Assembly: GCA_900544575.1 (NCBI GenBank)
Contig: UQVO01000009.1
Span: 3,916-67,915, forward strand
DNA: 64,000 nucleotides
Origin: an uncultured Eubacteriales bacterium
GTDB lineage: Bacteria; Bacillota; Clostridia; Christensenellales; CAG-917
Direction: 5' to 3'
Part shown: one piece after another, positions 54,166-62,985 of the stretch
Numbering within the stretch: position 1 is the first letter of the stretch
Layout: every line of letters starts with the position of its first letter
Made by a program: the position numbers and the translations under genes
Notes under the pieces: generated by a model
Told to the model about the DNA's origin: nothing
Database searches by the model: none
What the model saw: the letters and a program-made list of their open reading frames with translations, nothing else

Positions 54166-54846
54166 TTAAAGCTGCAATATGTCGCCGCGCAGATAGCGCA
54201 CGAGATAAAACAGCGCAAGGTTTGCCGCAGACTGCCTTATGCGGTTGCGGTCGCCTGTCAGATGTTTCTCGAACACCGTGATGAAGTCGCCCGCGCCGAC
54301 GCCGATATACACAAGCCCCACGGGCTTTCCTTCGTCGCCCTGCGGCCCCGCAAGCCCCGTCGTGGCAAGCCCTATGTTGACGGGCGGCACGACAAGCCCG
54401 TTGACCATCGCATACGCCGTTTCGCGGCTCACAGCCCCGTATGCGCCGAGCAGCGCCTTCGGCACGCGCAGTCTGTTCATCTTCGCACCGCGGTTGTAGC
54501 ACACCACGCCTTCGTAAAAGTTCGCGCTTATGCCGGGCACCGACGTCAGGCGGGAGCATATCTCCCCTCCCGTCAGGCTTTCGGCAACGGCGAGCATTTT
54601 CCCGTTGAGGGCAAGCAGCTGCGCCGCAAGCTCGTGAAGTTCTCTGTCCTCCGCCGAATAGACCTGCTCCGAAAATATGTTGTAGGCAAGGCTTTTCACG
54701 GCGTCGAAACTCTTTCTGTCCAGCTCCGAAGTCATTATGACCTTCGCGTCCAGGCAGCGTTCCTCAACGGTGAAGTCCACTCCCTTGTCCGCTATGTCGG
54801 CGAGGGCCGCGCATATCTCGTCGCAGTCCAGCCCGCATATTTTCAT
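54166..54846 (-). CDS. CinA-like protein lacking the MoaB-like domain
   Basis: A 226-residue protein. The C-terminal PncC domain (nicotinamide-nucleotide amidase) is complete, with MLAVAESLTGGEICSRL and TTGLAGPQGDEGKPVGLVY. The first 75 residues match only the small KH-like linker domain of CinA. The usual N-terminal MoaB-like domain (about 170 residues) is missing, and the upstream gene ends 12 bases before, so there is no room for it. The ATG follows GAGGTT. Confidence 0.87.
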   Translation of the reverse strand: MKICGLDCDEICAALADIADKGVDFTVEERCLDAKVIMTSELDRKSFDAVKSLAYNIFSEQVYSAEDRELHELAAQLLALNGKMLAVAESLTGGEICSRLTSVPGISANFYEGVVCYNRGAKMNRLRVPKALLGAYGAVSRETAYAMVNGLVVPPVNIGLATTGLAGPQGDEGKPVGLVYIGVGAGDFITVFEKHLTGDRNRIRQSAANLALFYLVRYLRGDILQL

Positions 54847-54857
54847 AACCTCGCGAA

Positions 54858-55412
54858 TCACTTCCCGCCTCCGAGCGCGGCGAACAGTCTGTCGTAATCT
54901 GAGTAGCCTATGTTCACCTTTCTGCGGCCGGGGTTTATTTCGTCCTCTTCGCCGAGAAAACCGCACGCGGCGATGATGTCGAATATTTCGTGCGCGCGCT
55001 CATAGCCCACGGACATTTTCCTTTGCAGGAATATAACGCTGACGCTGCCGTACAGCACGCATATCCTGACCGCGGGCAGCAGAGTGCCCGTCATATAACC
55101 TTCCGCACCTATCGCTTTGAACGCCTTGTCCTCTTCCACCATGGGAAGATAATCCTGCGGGAATTCTTCCGCGCGCTTCCTGACGTCCGCCGCGGCATCC
55201 GCCTCTCCCGCATAAGCGTATTTTCCGCCGTGCTTTTCGCCCAGCGCGCCGATAAGCGCCAGCGCGCACATTATCTTCGCCGCCGTCGGCTTGCGCACCC
55301 CGAGCGCGGAAACGATTTTCTTTTCCGAAATGCGTCCCGCGTCCGCCGCCGTTTCGAGCGCACGGGCAACCAGCCCGAAAAACGTGTCGCTTTCTCTTAT
55401 GACTTCGCTCAT
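54858..55412 (-). CDS. winged-helix protein with FtsK-gamma-like domain
   Basis: A 184-residue protein of no named family. Its C-terminal part, SVIFLQRKMSVGYERAHEIF and then the wing, resembles the gamma winged-helix domain of FtsK/SpoIIIE. The N-terminal region (residues 8-55) may be a second winged helix. The ATG overlaps the pgsA stop by four bases, so it belongs to the rimO-pgsA-recA operon. It is probably a DNA-binding protein; the target is unknown. Confidence 0.65.
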   Translation of the reverse strand: MSEVIRESDTFFGLVARALETAADAGRISEKKIVSALGVRKPTAAKIMCALALIGALGEKHGGKYAYAGEADAAADVRKRAEEFPQDYLPMVEEDKAFKAIGAEGYMTGTLLPAVRICVLYGSVSVIFLQRKMSVGYERAHEIFDIIAACGFLGEEDEINPGRRKVNIGYSDYDRLFAALGGGK

Positions 55413-56056
55413 TCCGCTTTCACGCTCTCCCCGTCCTGCGCGTTTTCTTCCGCCTTTTCCTCTTTTGCCGCGGGCGCGTTGATGTCGGAAAGCACCTGCT
55501 TGTTTTTGACGAGATATCTCACTCCCGACCATACGGTGAGCACCGCCCCCGCAAAGAAGACTATTTCGCCTATCCACATTATGACTTCGTGCACCCCTCC
55601 GAGGATGAGGAACGCAGTGCCGATGTCCAGCAACACGGTCTTTATCTTGCCGTAAATGTCGGCGGCAAGCACAAGCCCGCGGCTTGCCGCGACCGCCCTG
55701 AACACGCTGACCGTAAGTTCGCGGGTCAGTATGAGTCCGCCGAGCAGCGCAATGACCAGCCCGTCATACGCAAACAGCGTGAAATCGCGGAAATACACGA
55801 TGAGGAACAGCATCACCACGATGACGATTTTGTCCGCCAGCGGGTCGAGGAACTTGCCCAGCGCGGAAACCGTGTTCGTCTTTCTGGCGATGTGTCCGTC
55901 CACAAAGTCCGTGGAGCACAAAATCGCAAAAAGGACGCACGAAACTATCAAAAACGGCAGATAAACCGCTTCTTCTATCATTCCGACTATATAAAACACC
56001 ACAGTCGGCACGATGAGAATTATCCTTGCTATCGTGATTTTGGTTGCAAGAGTCAT
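55409..56056 (-). CDS. pgsA: CDP-diacylglycerol-glycerol-3-phosphate phosphatidyltransferase
   Basis: A 215-residue membrane enzyme for phosphatidylglycerol synthesis. The CDP-alcohol phosphotransferase motif runs from DFVDGHIAR through G in SALGKFLD to PLADK. Several membrane segments follow, and a Glu/Ala-rich C-terminal tail. The start at 56056 overlaps the rimO stop by four bases. Confidence 0.94.
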   Translation of the reverse strand: MTLATKITIARIILIVPTVVFYIVGMIEEAVYLPFLIVSCVLFAILCSTDFVDGHIARKTNTVSALGKFLDPLADKIVIVVMLFLIVYFRDFTLFAYDGLVIALLGGLILTRELTVSVFRAVAASRGLVLAADIYGKIKTVLLDIGTAFLILGGVHEVIMWIGEIVFFAGAVLTVWSGVRYLVKNKQVLSDINAPAAKEEKAEENAQDGESVKAE

Positions 56057-57351
56057 ATCGTTCTCCCGATGAGGTCTATGCCGTCGCACGAGGTCACGGC
56101 GACGTCGTAAAACTCTCCGACGCGCACTTCCCCGTCAGACGTGAAATATACCACGTTGTCCACGTCGGGCGTCTGTCTTTCCGTGTGCCCGACAAAGCAC
56201 TGCCTGTCGTAATCTATGCCGTCGGCAAGCACTTTAAGCGTGCGTCCGACGCGGCGCAGGCAATTTGCCTCGATGACTTCCGTTTCAATAGCGCGCAGTT
56301 CGTCGGCGCGGGCGCGTTTGACGTCCTCGTCGAGGTGTCCGCGCATTCTGTCCGCGGGAGTGCCCTCTTCGCGGGAATAGGCGAACACGCCCGCGAAATC
56401 TATCTCCGCCTCGCGCAGGAACGCGGCAAGCCGCGCGTGCGCTTCCTCGCTCTCCCCGGGGAATCCCGAAATGAAAGACGTGCGCAGCGTTATTCCCGCC
56501 GCCTTTATCTTCCTCACGAGCTCCCGTGTGCTCTCTTCCGTGGTGTGGCGGTTCATCCTTTTGAGCACCGTGCTGTCGACGTGCTGCAAAGGCACGTCCA
56601 TATACTTGCACACCTTCGGCTCGTTCGCCACGAACGCAATCAGTTCGTCGTCCACAACTTCGGGTTCGAGATAAAGCAGCCTTATCCAGTCGAAATCCAG
56701 CTTTTCGAGCTCGCGCACAAGCTCCGTAAGATGAGGTTTCCCGTCGAAATCCACCCCGTAACGCGTGACGTCCTGAGCAACGAGGATGAGCTCTTTCACC
56801 CCGTCGTCGGAAAGCCGCTTCGCTTCCGCGAGCAGATTTTCGGGTTTCTCGGAGCGGTATTTTCCGCGTATGGAAGGGATGGCGCAGTAGGTGCAGAAAT
56901 TGTTGCACCCCTCCGCGATTTTGAGATATGCGTAATGATACGGGGTGGTCAGCACTCTGCCGCCGTAATACGCGTCCGCGCCGCCGCGGCAGTAAATCCT
57001 GTCCCCCTTTGCAATCTTGTCCACTGCGGCGGCAAGTTCGTCGTAATCCGCCACTCCGAAAAAGGCGTCCACTTCGGGGAACTCCTCTTCCAGCGTTTCC
57101 ATATACCTTTCGGGCAGACATCCAGTGACGATGAGCTTTTTGTTCCCCGTCTTGTTCTGCGCCGCGGAAAGTATTTCGTCGATTGCTTCGCTCTTCGCGT
57201 CGTCCGTGAACGCGCAGGTATTGATGACGACGATATCCGCCGCCGCCTCATCGGACACGATGTCGTGTCCCGCGGCGACAAGCCTCGCAATCATCTTTTC
57301 GGAGTCCACCCTGTTTTTGTCGCAGCCGAGCGACACAACGCCTATCTTCAT
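56053..57351 (-). CDS. rimO: ribosomal protein S12 methylthiotransferase RimO
   Basis: A 432-residue radical-SAM enzyme. The N-terminal domain begins MKIGVVSLGCDKNRVDSEKM with cluster-binding Cys residues; the radical-SAM motif is CNNFCTYCAIP, then RGKYRS. The C-terminal TRAM domain carries GRTLKVLADGIDYDRQ. SLGCxKNxVDSE favours RimO over MiaB. Confidence 0.94.
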   Translation of the reverse strand: MKIGVVSLGCDKNRVDSEKMIARLVAAGHDIVSDEAAADIVVINTCAFTDDAKSEAIDEILSAAQNKTGNKKLIVTGCLPERYMETLEEEFPEVDAFFGVADYDELAAAVDKIAKGDRIYCRGGADAYYGGRVLTTPYHYAYLKIAEGCNNFCTYCAIPSIRGKYRSEKPENLLAEAKRLSDDGVKELILVAQDVTRYGVDFDGKPHLTELVRELEKLDFDWIRLLYLEPEVVDDELIAFVANEPKVCKYMDVPLQHVDSTVLKRMNRHTTEESTRELVRKIKAAGITLRTSFISGFPGESEEAHARLAAFLREAEIDFAGVFAYSREEGTPADRMRGHLDEDVKRARADELRAIETEVIEANCLRRVGRTLKVLADGIDYDRQCFVGHTERQTPDVDNVVYFTSDGEVRVGEFYDVAVTSCDGIDLIGRTI

Positions 57352-57394
57352 CCGTTCTCCCGCACTTCCGCGCCGCAGTCCGCGGCACTTCCGG

Positions 57395-60300
57395 TCATTC
57401 TTCGTTCTCTCCGTCGGCGTTGCCGCCGTTTTCCAGCTCTTCGAGCTCCTCTTCCGTTATGCACACCTTGTGTTTCTTGCCGTCTTCCGTGGGCTCGATG
57501 AGGTGCATATCGCGCATAAGGTCGAATATCTTCGCCGCCTTCGGGAAGCCCAGCCCCAGCCTGCGCTGCATACCCGAAATGGTAATCGGGTTGCCTTCCA
57601 GCCCCATTCTTACGGCGGCAAACACCTCGGACGGAATGCCGCCCTGCGCTTCCTTGTTCTTTCCGCCGCCCTTGGGCGACTCCGCGGGCTCGTCCGACTT
57701 CTCGTTGAATATCGCGTCCTTCACCTTTTCGTCGTAATATGACTCGTTGTTGGCTTTCAAGAATTCCACCACCGATTTCACCTCGGAGTTGGAGATGAAC
57801 GCACCCTGCATTCTGATAGGCGTGGCGATTTTCGGAGTCATATAGAACAAGTCGCCGTTGCCGAGCAGTTTCTCCGCGCCGCCCGCATCGAGGATTGTAC
57901 GCGAGTCGGGAAGCGAGGTGACCTTGAACGCCACTCGCGAAGGCAGATTGTTCTTTATCGTGCCGCTGACGACGTCGACGGAAGGACGCTGTGTGGCAAG
58001 TATGAGGTGGATGCCCACCGCGCGCGCCAGACGCGCGATACGGTTGATTGCGTCTTCCACCGCCTTCTTCCCTTGCGCCATAAGGTCGGCGAGTTCGTCC
58101 ACTATGAGGACGATGCGCGGCATCTTTTCGTAGCCTTCTTTCTCGCAGTTCTGGTTGTACTCGTCTATGTCGCGGTAGCGCAGCTGGGACAGATACTCTA
58201 TCCTTCTCTGCATCTCCGCGATTGCCCAGTTGAGCGCGCGTATCGCCTTGTCGACGTCGCAGATGATTTCGTCCAGCATAAGGTGCGGGATGCCCGCGTA
58301 TACGGAAAGCTCCACCCTCTTGGGGTCGACCATAATGAGCCTGACCTCTTCGGGCGACGCCTTGTAAAGCAGACTGATGATGAGAGAGTTTATGCAGCAG
58401 CTCTTGCCCGCGCCCGTCGCACCCGCGATGAGCATATGCGGCAGTTCCTTGATGTCGCAGACGTATTCCTGTCCGTAAAGGTCCTTGCCAAGCCCGAACG
58501 TCGCGGGCGAAGCGGACTGATTGAACTTCGGCGACTGCAAAATCTCGCTGAGGCGCACAATTCTGCGCTTCTTGTTGGGCACTTCTATGCCGACGGCATT
58601 CTTGCCGGGGATGGGCGCGAGGATGCGGACGCTCTCCTCCTCCATCTTCATCGCAATGTCGTTTTCGTAGTTTTCAAGGCTGCTGACGGACTTCCCTTTG
58701 GGCATCTCGACGTGCAGAGTGTACAGCGAGAACGTGGGCCCGACCTTTATCTCCACCACTTCCGACTCGACTCCGAAGAAACGCAGAGTGTCGCATATGA
58801 CCTGTTTCTTGTATTCGTAGTCCTCGTTCTGCGAAATTTCGGGTTCGGGCGGGATGAGCAGCTTCATAGGAGGCGCGATATACGGTTTGCGCGGGGTAAC
58901 CTGCGAAATCGCCTGGTCGATGTTGACCTGCGTCATACGCTCGCCGCCGCCTTCCTTCGCCATCTTCTTCGCCAGATTTTCCGCCTTCTGCATACTCTTG
59001 TCGCGAGGGGCGTAAATGCGCTTGCTGCGCTCTTCCGCGATGCGTTCGTAACTCGCGAGCGGCGGAGCTTCCCTGCGCGCCTTGGCAATGTTTTCCATCT
59101 GCTGTTTGGCAAACAGCGACTGCTGTATGACGGGACCGTCGCCTTTGAAACCGCCGTCCTCCCTTGCGGGTACGCCGCGGGAAATCGCCTCCTCCATACG
59201 CTTCTGCGTTTCGGGATGCGCCGCCGCCGCGCCCGCGGACGTCGCAAACGCGTTGTCCGCCGCTCTCTTTTCGGGCTGTTTCCTCTCCGCCGCCGCGGGG
59301 GCCGTCCTTTCCGCCGCGGCGGAAGCGCGGCTTTCGGACGCACCGCTTTCGGTACGCGCGGACTCGGTGCCGCCCGTTTTTGCGGGCTCGTCCTTGGTTA
59401 TCCTTTCGGCGGGAGCATATCCGCCGCCGAATATTCTGTCGGTACGGGTTGTGTCACGGCGCTCTTCGGTGCGCGGCGCTGCCGCTTCCGCGTCTTCCTT
59501 TCTTGCCGCCGTCCCCTCAAACGCTCTCGGCACTCTGTTTTCGCGTGCGGCTCCGCTCACGGTATTGCGCGCGAAATCCGTCGGCTTGTTCTGCACCGCG
59601 CGCTGCGCCGCGTCCACCGCGGACTCGAACTTCGCGTCCTTTGTCGGGTCGGGGCGCGCCGCTTTCTCGTATGCGGGCACGTCGGGGATTGCGTTGGGCT
59701 GAGGCGGCGCCGCCTTCTCCTCACCCGTTATCGCCCTGGACACACTGCCGTGAAGCCCTGCCATATTTGCCGCGGACTGCTCCTTTTTGGGTGCGCCCGG
59801 CACACCCGCGGCAGGTTTCGGCATCTGACGGGTGGGCTTCGGGACTTCTCTCCTCACCGCATCTCCCGTGCTTTCGGCGCCGTAAGACGCGGGCTTTACG
59901 AAACCGCCCTTCGCCGCCGCTTCCTCGGCGGCTTTCGTATCCGAACCGAACATCTGCCCGAACTGTTTCGTTCTGTCCGCTTTCAGCGCGTCGAAAGAAG
60001 AATAGCCGAGCGCGGACGCTCCCTTTGCGTCGGGGTCGATTATGTTCGAAGCGGCGGACGGAGAGCTTTCCTCCGTCTTTTTCTCCTCTCCGAAGTAGCG
60101 CTCGCGCACTATATCCCTTGCCATGGCGTCCGTATCGTCGACGCCGAGTCTGCGCCTGAGCTCGTTGCGGCGCACGGCGGAGTAAGGCGCTCCGGGGCTT
60201 GCCAGCGCTTCACCCGGATTCGTCATCGTCCTGTAATTGGAAAAACTGTCCTCTTCGGGAGAGGGACTGAACAGAATGTCCCTTGCAAGGCTGCGGGAGG

Positions 60301-61078
60301 AAAAACGGTCGGGGCGCGTCTGAACGCGTTCGCCCGAGCGCAGCTCGTCCTCGTAATGCGCTCCCGCATTGGGATAGAGAGGGTCATAGCCCTCCGCGCC
60401 TTTGTTTTTGCGTTTGGAACGGGAAAGCGGGTCGCCCTCAACGTCCACGACATAGAGCGAACCGCCGCCCTCCTGCGAGGAAAAATCCGTAATCGCGGGC
60501 GCTTTCTGTCTGTCCATACGGCTGCCGCGGCGGGGCTTTTCCCTGCGCGTCGCGTCCGCGGCGACATAGGTCACGTCCTTCTTGATGGTCGGCATCAAGG
60601 CAATGAACGCCATCACGAAAAACGCGGCGCAGACCACAACAAGCGCGCCGACCGTCGTAATCACGCGCATAAGCGGATAGGAAATGATGCCGTAAAGCAT
60701 CCCGCCCGCGGTGTTTGCGCCGTGATAGCTGGCGAGAAGATATTCGCCGTAACCGTTGCCCGCCATGTGTCCCGACGAAGAGTAGATGTTGAGCGCCCAT
60801 ATCCCGAGCACGAACATCAGGGAAAGTTTCAGGATTTTGGAGGGGGTCGCCTTTATGCGGAAATTGAAAATGACGGCGACGGCAATCGCCATACCGACGA
60901 GAGAATAGGCGTAGTCCGCCAGCCCGAAAAACCCGACGAACACGGAGGACACCATCTCCCCCACTCCGCCGAACGCTCCGCAGGTGCATATGAACACGAA
61001 AAGCGACACAAGCAGAATAAGGACGCCGAAGGCTATCCTGTTCCCGGTATTGGCTCTCATCTGCCTGGTATCGTTCAT
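57395..61078 (-). CDS. ftsK: DNA translocase FtsK/SpoIIIE
   Basis: A 1227-residue DNA pump. The first 180 or so residues hold about four membrane segments. Residues from about 200 to 720 are an unusually long Ala/Glu/Arg-rich low-complexity linker. The motor follows with PHMLIAGATGAGKS and RIVLIVDELADLM, then RPSVDVVSGTIKNNLPSRVAF, and the gamma domain near the C-terminus (ISGMQRRLGLGFPKAAKIFD). The ATG at 61078 follows GGTGGA; an earlier in-frame ATG lacks a ribosome site. It acts at the division septum and in forespore chromosome transfer. Confidence 0.95.
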   Translation of the reverse strand: MNDTRQMRANTGNRIAFGVLILLVSLFVFICTCGAFGGVGEMVSSVFVGFFGLADYAYSLVGMAIAVAVIFNFRIKATPSKILKLSLMFVLGIWALNIYSSSGHMAGNGYGEYLLASYHGANTAGGMLYGIISYPLMRVITTVGALVVVCAAFFVMAFIALMPTIKKDVTYVAADATRREKPRRGSRMDRQKAPAITDFSSQEGGGSLYVVDVEGDPLSRSKRKNKGAEGYDPLYPNAGAHYEDELRSGERVQTRPDRFSSRSLARDILFSPSPEEDSFSNYRTMTNPGEALASPGAPYSAVRRNELRRRLGVDDTDAMARDIVRERYFGEEKKTEESSPSAASNIIDPDAKGASALGYSSFDALKADRTKQFGQMFGSDTKAAEEAAAKGGFVKPASYGAESTGDAVRREVPKPTRQMPKPAAGVPGAPKKEQSAANMAGLHGSVSRAITGEEKAAPPQPNAIPDVPAYEKAARPDPTKDAKFESAVDAAQRAVQNKPTDFARNTVSGAARENRVPRAFEGTAARKEDAEAAAPRTEERRDTTRTDRIFGGGYAPAERITKDEPAKTGGTESARTESGASESRASAAAERTAPAAAERKQPEKRAADNAFATSAGAAAAHPETQKRMEEAISRGVPAREDGGFKGDGPVIQQSLFAKQQMENIAKARREAPPLASYERIAEERSKRIYAPRDKSMQKAENLAKKMAKEGGGERMTQVNIDQAISQVTPRKPYIAPPMKLLIPPEPEISQNEDYEYKKQVICDTLRFFGVESEVVEIKVGPTFSLYTLHVEMPKGKSVSSLENYENDIAMKMEEESVRILAPIPGKNAVGIEVPNKKRRIVRLSEILQSPKFNQSASPATFGLGKDLYGQEYVCDIKELPHMLIAGATGAGKSCCINSLIISLLYKASPEEVRLIMVDPKRVELSVYAGIPHLMLDEIICDVDKAIRALNWAIAEMQRRIEYLSQLRYRDIDEYNQNCEKEGYEKMPRIVLIVDELADLMAQGKKAVEDAINRIARLARAVGIHLILATQRPSVDVVSGTIKNNLPSRVAFKVTSLPDSRTILDAGGAEKLLGNGDLFYMTPKIATPIRMQGAFISNSEVKSVVEFLKANNESYYDEKVKDAIFNEKSDEPAESPKGGGKNKEAQGGIPSEVFAAVRMGLEGNPITISGMQRRLGLGFPKAAKIFDLMRDMHLIEPTEDGKKHKVCITEEELEELENGGNADGENEE

Positions 61079-61110
61079 TTCCACCGTCCCGTATTTTGTT
61101 ATTTTTGACA

Positions 61111-61139
61111 ATTATACCACACAATATATACAAAAACAA
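61111..61139 (-). promoter_or_regulatory. promoter of ftsK
   Basis: On the minus strand TTGTTT (61134-61139) and TATAAT (61111-61116) are separated by 17 bases, and TGG precedes the -10 box as in extended -10 promoters. Confidence 0.7.
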
Positions 61140-61238
61140 GCGAAAAATATGCGCGCGCCCACCTGCGCGGAAAGAAAATAAACGAAACAAAGTTTCGTTT
61201 ATCGTTCATCTGCGCAAACAGCCGTCAAACGCCGCTTT

Positions 61239-61673
61239 TTACTCGCCCTTCAAATCGGAAAGCGCATATCCCGGCTTTGCCGAAGCCCCGTACTGCCGCT
61301 TGAAATTTTCTTCGTTCTTTTTTATGTAACGGGCAAAAAGTTCCTCGCTGCCCATACCCGCGCGGTTGCACATCCCGACAAAGAAATGCAGTATGTCCAC
61401 GAGTTCCTGCCGCACGTTGTCGGAATTTACGGGTTTGGGATTCTTCCACCACTTGAAATTGACTTCCGCAATGAGCTCCGCAAGCTCGCTGAGCATAGCG
61501 AGAGTCTGTTTCTGTATCCACTGCTCCGGCGTGACGTCTTCCAGCCCGCGGTTTTTGATGACGTCTTGGTCGAACTTCTCCTGCATGGCGAATATAATGT
61601 CCAGCTTATCCATACCGCCGAAATCCGCACCCTTGAAAAACTCGTTGTCTACGCTCTTTATTCCTTTGTCCAT
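61239..61673 (-). CDS. dimeric dUTPase (all-alpha NTP pyrophosphatase family)
   Basis: A 144-residue helical protein. The metal-binding ELAELIAE, then KWWKNPKPVN and ELVDILHFFVGM match dimeric dUTPases. It removes dUTP from the nucleotide pool. The ATG at 61673 follows GGAGATGTAGT and overlaps the region of the M16 stop codon, so the two genes are coupled. A start at the internal MDKLDII (61613) is possible but less well supported. Confidence 0.86.
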   Translation of the reverse strand: MDKGIKSVDNEFFKGADFGGMDKLDIIFAMQEKFDQDVIKNRGLEDVTPEQWIQKQTLAMLSELAELIAEVNFKWWKNPKPVNSDNVRQELVDILHFFVGMCNRAGMGSEELFARYIKKNEENFKRQYGASAKPGYALSDLKGE

Positions 61674-61674
61674 A

Positions 61675-62937
61675 CTACATCTCCTTCATCATCCGACACA
61701 CGTCGCGCACGTCGGACGCGACGCAGCTCGCCGCCACACGGTCGAAATCGAAAATCCTTTCCGCTTCTTCCGCCACGTCGCCGCAGGTGAGCGCCTCCAC
61801 CGCCGCTATCTGTTCGTCTATGTCGTAAAGGTCGCCCGTCACGACGGCGTGCCTGCCCATACCGCGCATCACCGCGGACGTGCTCTCCTGCCCCAGCACC
61901 ATACCCGTGACAATCTGTTCCTTGCCCTTTTTGAGTTCGTCGGGAGTTATCCCGTCGGCAAGCAGCTTCTTTATCTCGCCCTTTATCGCGCCGACTGCCT
62001 GCTCCACGCTGGCGGGGTTGGTGGACGTGTAAATGATGAACGCCCCGTTGTTCTCGTACGCCGTGGGATAGCCGACTATGCTGTAACACAGTCCGAGTTT
62101 CTCACGCACGCTCTGGAAAAGACGCGAGGACATCTCCATCCCGAACACCGCGCCGAGCAGCCTTGCGGCAAAGCTCGCTTCCGTGTTGTACGCCGCGCCG
62201 GGGAAAGCAAAGGCAATGTGCGCCTGCTCTATCTCCTTCTTTCCGCCCGCAAAGCCCCCTTTCATAGGCGCTTTCGCAAGAGGAGCGCGCGGACTTTCCG
62301 CACCGAAGCCGAATCTGTCTTCGAAATGCCTGCGCACCATCCTTTCAGCCTCTTCCGCGCTCACGTTGCCCGCAACGGAAACGACCGTGCCGCCGGGGAC
62401 GTAAAACGCGTTTTTGTAGGCGTGCAGACGCTCGGAAGTCAGCCCTTTCAACGTCTTTTTTGTGCCGAGTATCGGCTTTTCGAGAGGATGTTCCGCAAAA
62501 AACGCCGCCGAAAGTTTCTCCATACAAAGGTCGTCGGGCGTGTCCTCGCTCTCGCTCAGCTCTTCCAGCACGACTTTCCTTTCCTTTTTCAGCTCGGACG
62601 GGTCGAATGCGGCATTAAAGTACATATCCGCAAGCACGTCCATACACTCTTCCGCGTGCACGTCGCGCGAAAGGGTGTAATAGCAGGTGTGGCTCTTGGT
62701 GGTGTACGCGTTTATCTGCGCGCCGAGGGAATCGATTTCGTTGACGATGTCAAAGGCGCTGCGGCTCCCCGTACCTTTGAACATCATATGCTCTATAAGA
62801 TGCGATATGCCCGACATTTCGGGCGTTTCGTAAGCCGAGCCCGCTCCCACGAACACCCCCACGGACACCGAACGCACGGCGCTGTTCGGGGACACGACGA
62901 GTTTGAGCCCGCTGTCGAATACTATCATTTCGTTCAT
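61675..62937 (-). CDS. M16 family zinc peptidase (MlpA-like)
   Basis: A 420-residue peptidase. The inverted zinc motif HLIEH is at about residue 47-51 with the distant Glu in LEELSESEDTPDD. The C-terminal half is the inactive repeat typical of M16 proteins. It faces a YlxY-type gene, a pair also adjacent in Bacillus (ylxY-mlpA). A TATAAT box ends six bases before the ATG at 62937, so the mRNA may be leaderless. Confidence 0.92.
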   Translation of the reverse strand: MNEMIVFDSGLKLVVSPNSAVRSVSVGVFVGAGSAYETPEMSGISHLIEHMMFKGTGSRSAFDIVNEIDSLGAQINAYTTKSHTCYYTLSRDVHAEECMDVLADMYFNAAFDPSELKKERKVVLEELSESEDTPDDLCMEKLSAAFFAEHPLEKPILGTKKTLKGLTSERLHAYKNAFYVPGGTVVSVAGNVSAEEAERMVRRHFEDRFGFGAESPRAPLAKAPMKGGFAGGKKEIEQAHIAFAFPGAAYNTEASFAARLLGAVFGMEMSSRLFQSVREKLGLCYSIVGYPTAYENNGAFIIYTSTNPASVEQAVGAIKGEIKKLLADGITPDELKKGKEQIVTGMVLGQESTSAVMRGMGRHAVVTGDLYDIDEQIAAVEALTCGDVAEEAERIFDFDRVAASCVASDVRDVCRMMKEM

Positions 62938-62943
62938 AGCGTT

Positions 62944-62971
62944 ATTATACCACATATCCCCGTCCGCGCAA
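62944..62971 (-). promoter_or_regulatory. promoter of the M16 peptidase gene, leaderless arrangement
   Basis: On the minus strand TTGCGC (62966-62971) and TATAAT (62944-62949) are separated by 16 bases, with a TG before the -10 box. The expected start point coincides with the ATG. Confidence 0.55.
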
Positions 62972-62985
62972 ACATAATTTGTAGT

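Noticed and set aside
58007..61108. 1033-codon plus-strand ORF opposite ftsK
   Set aside because: Shadow frame caused by codon bias of ftsK; composition is Arg/Leu-rich without domains.
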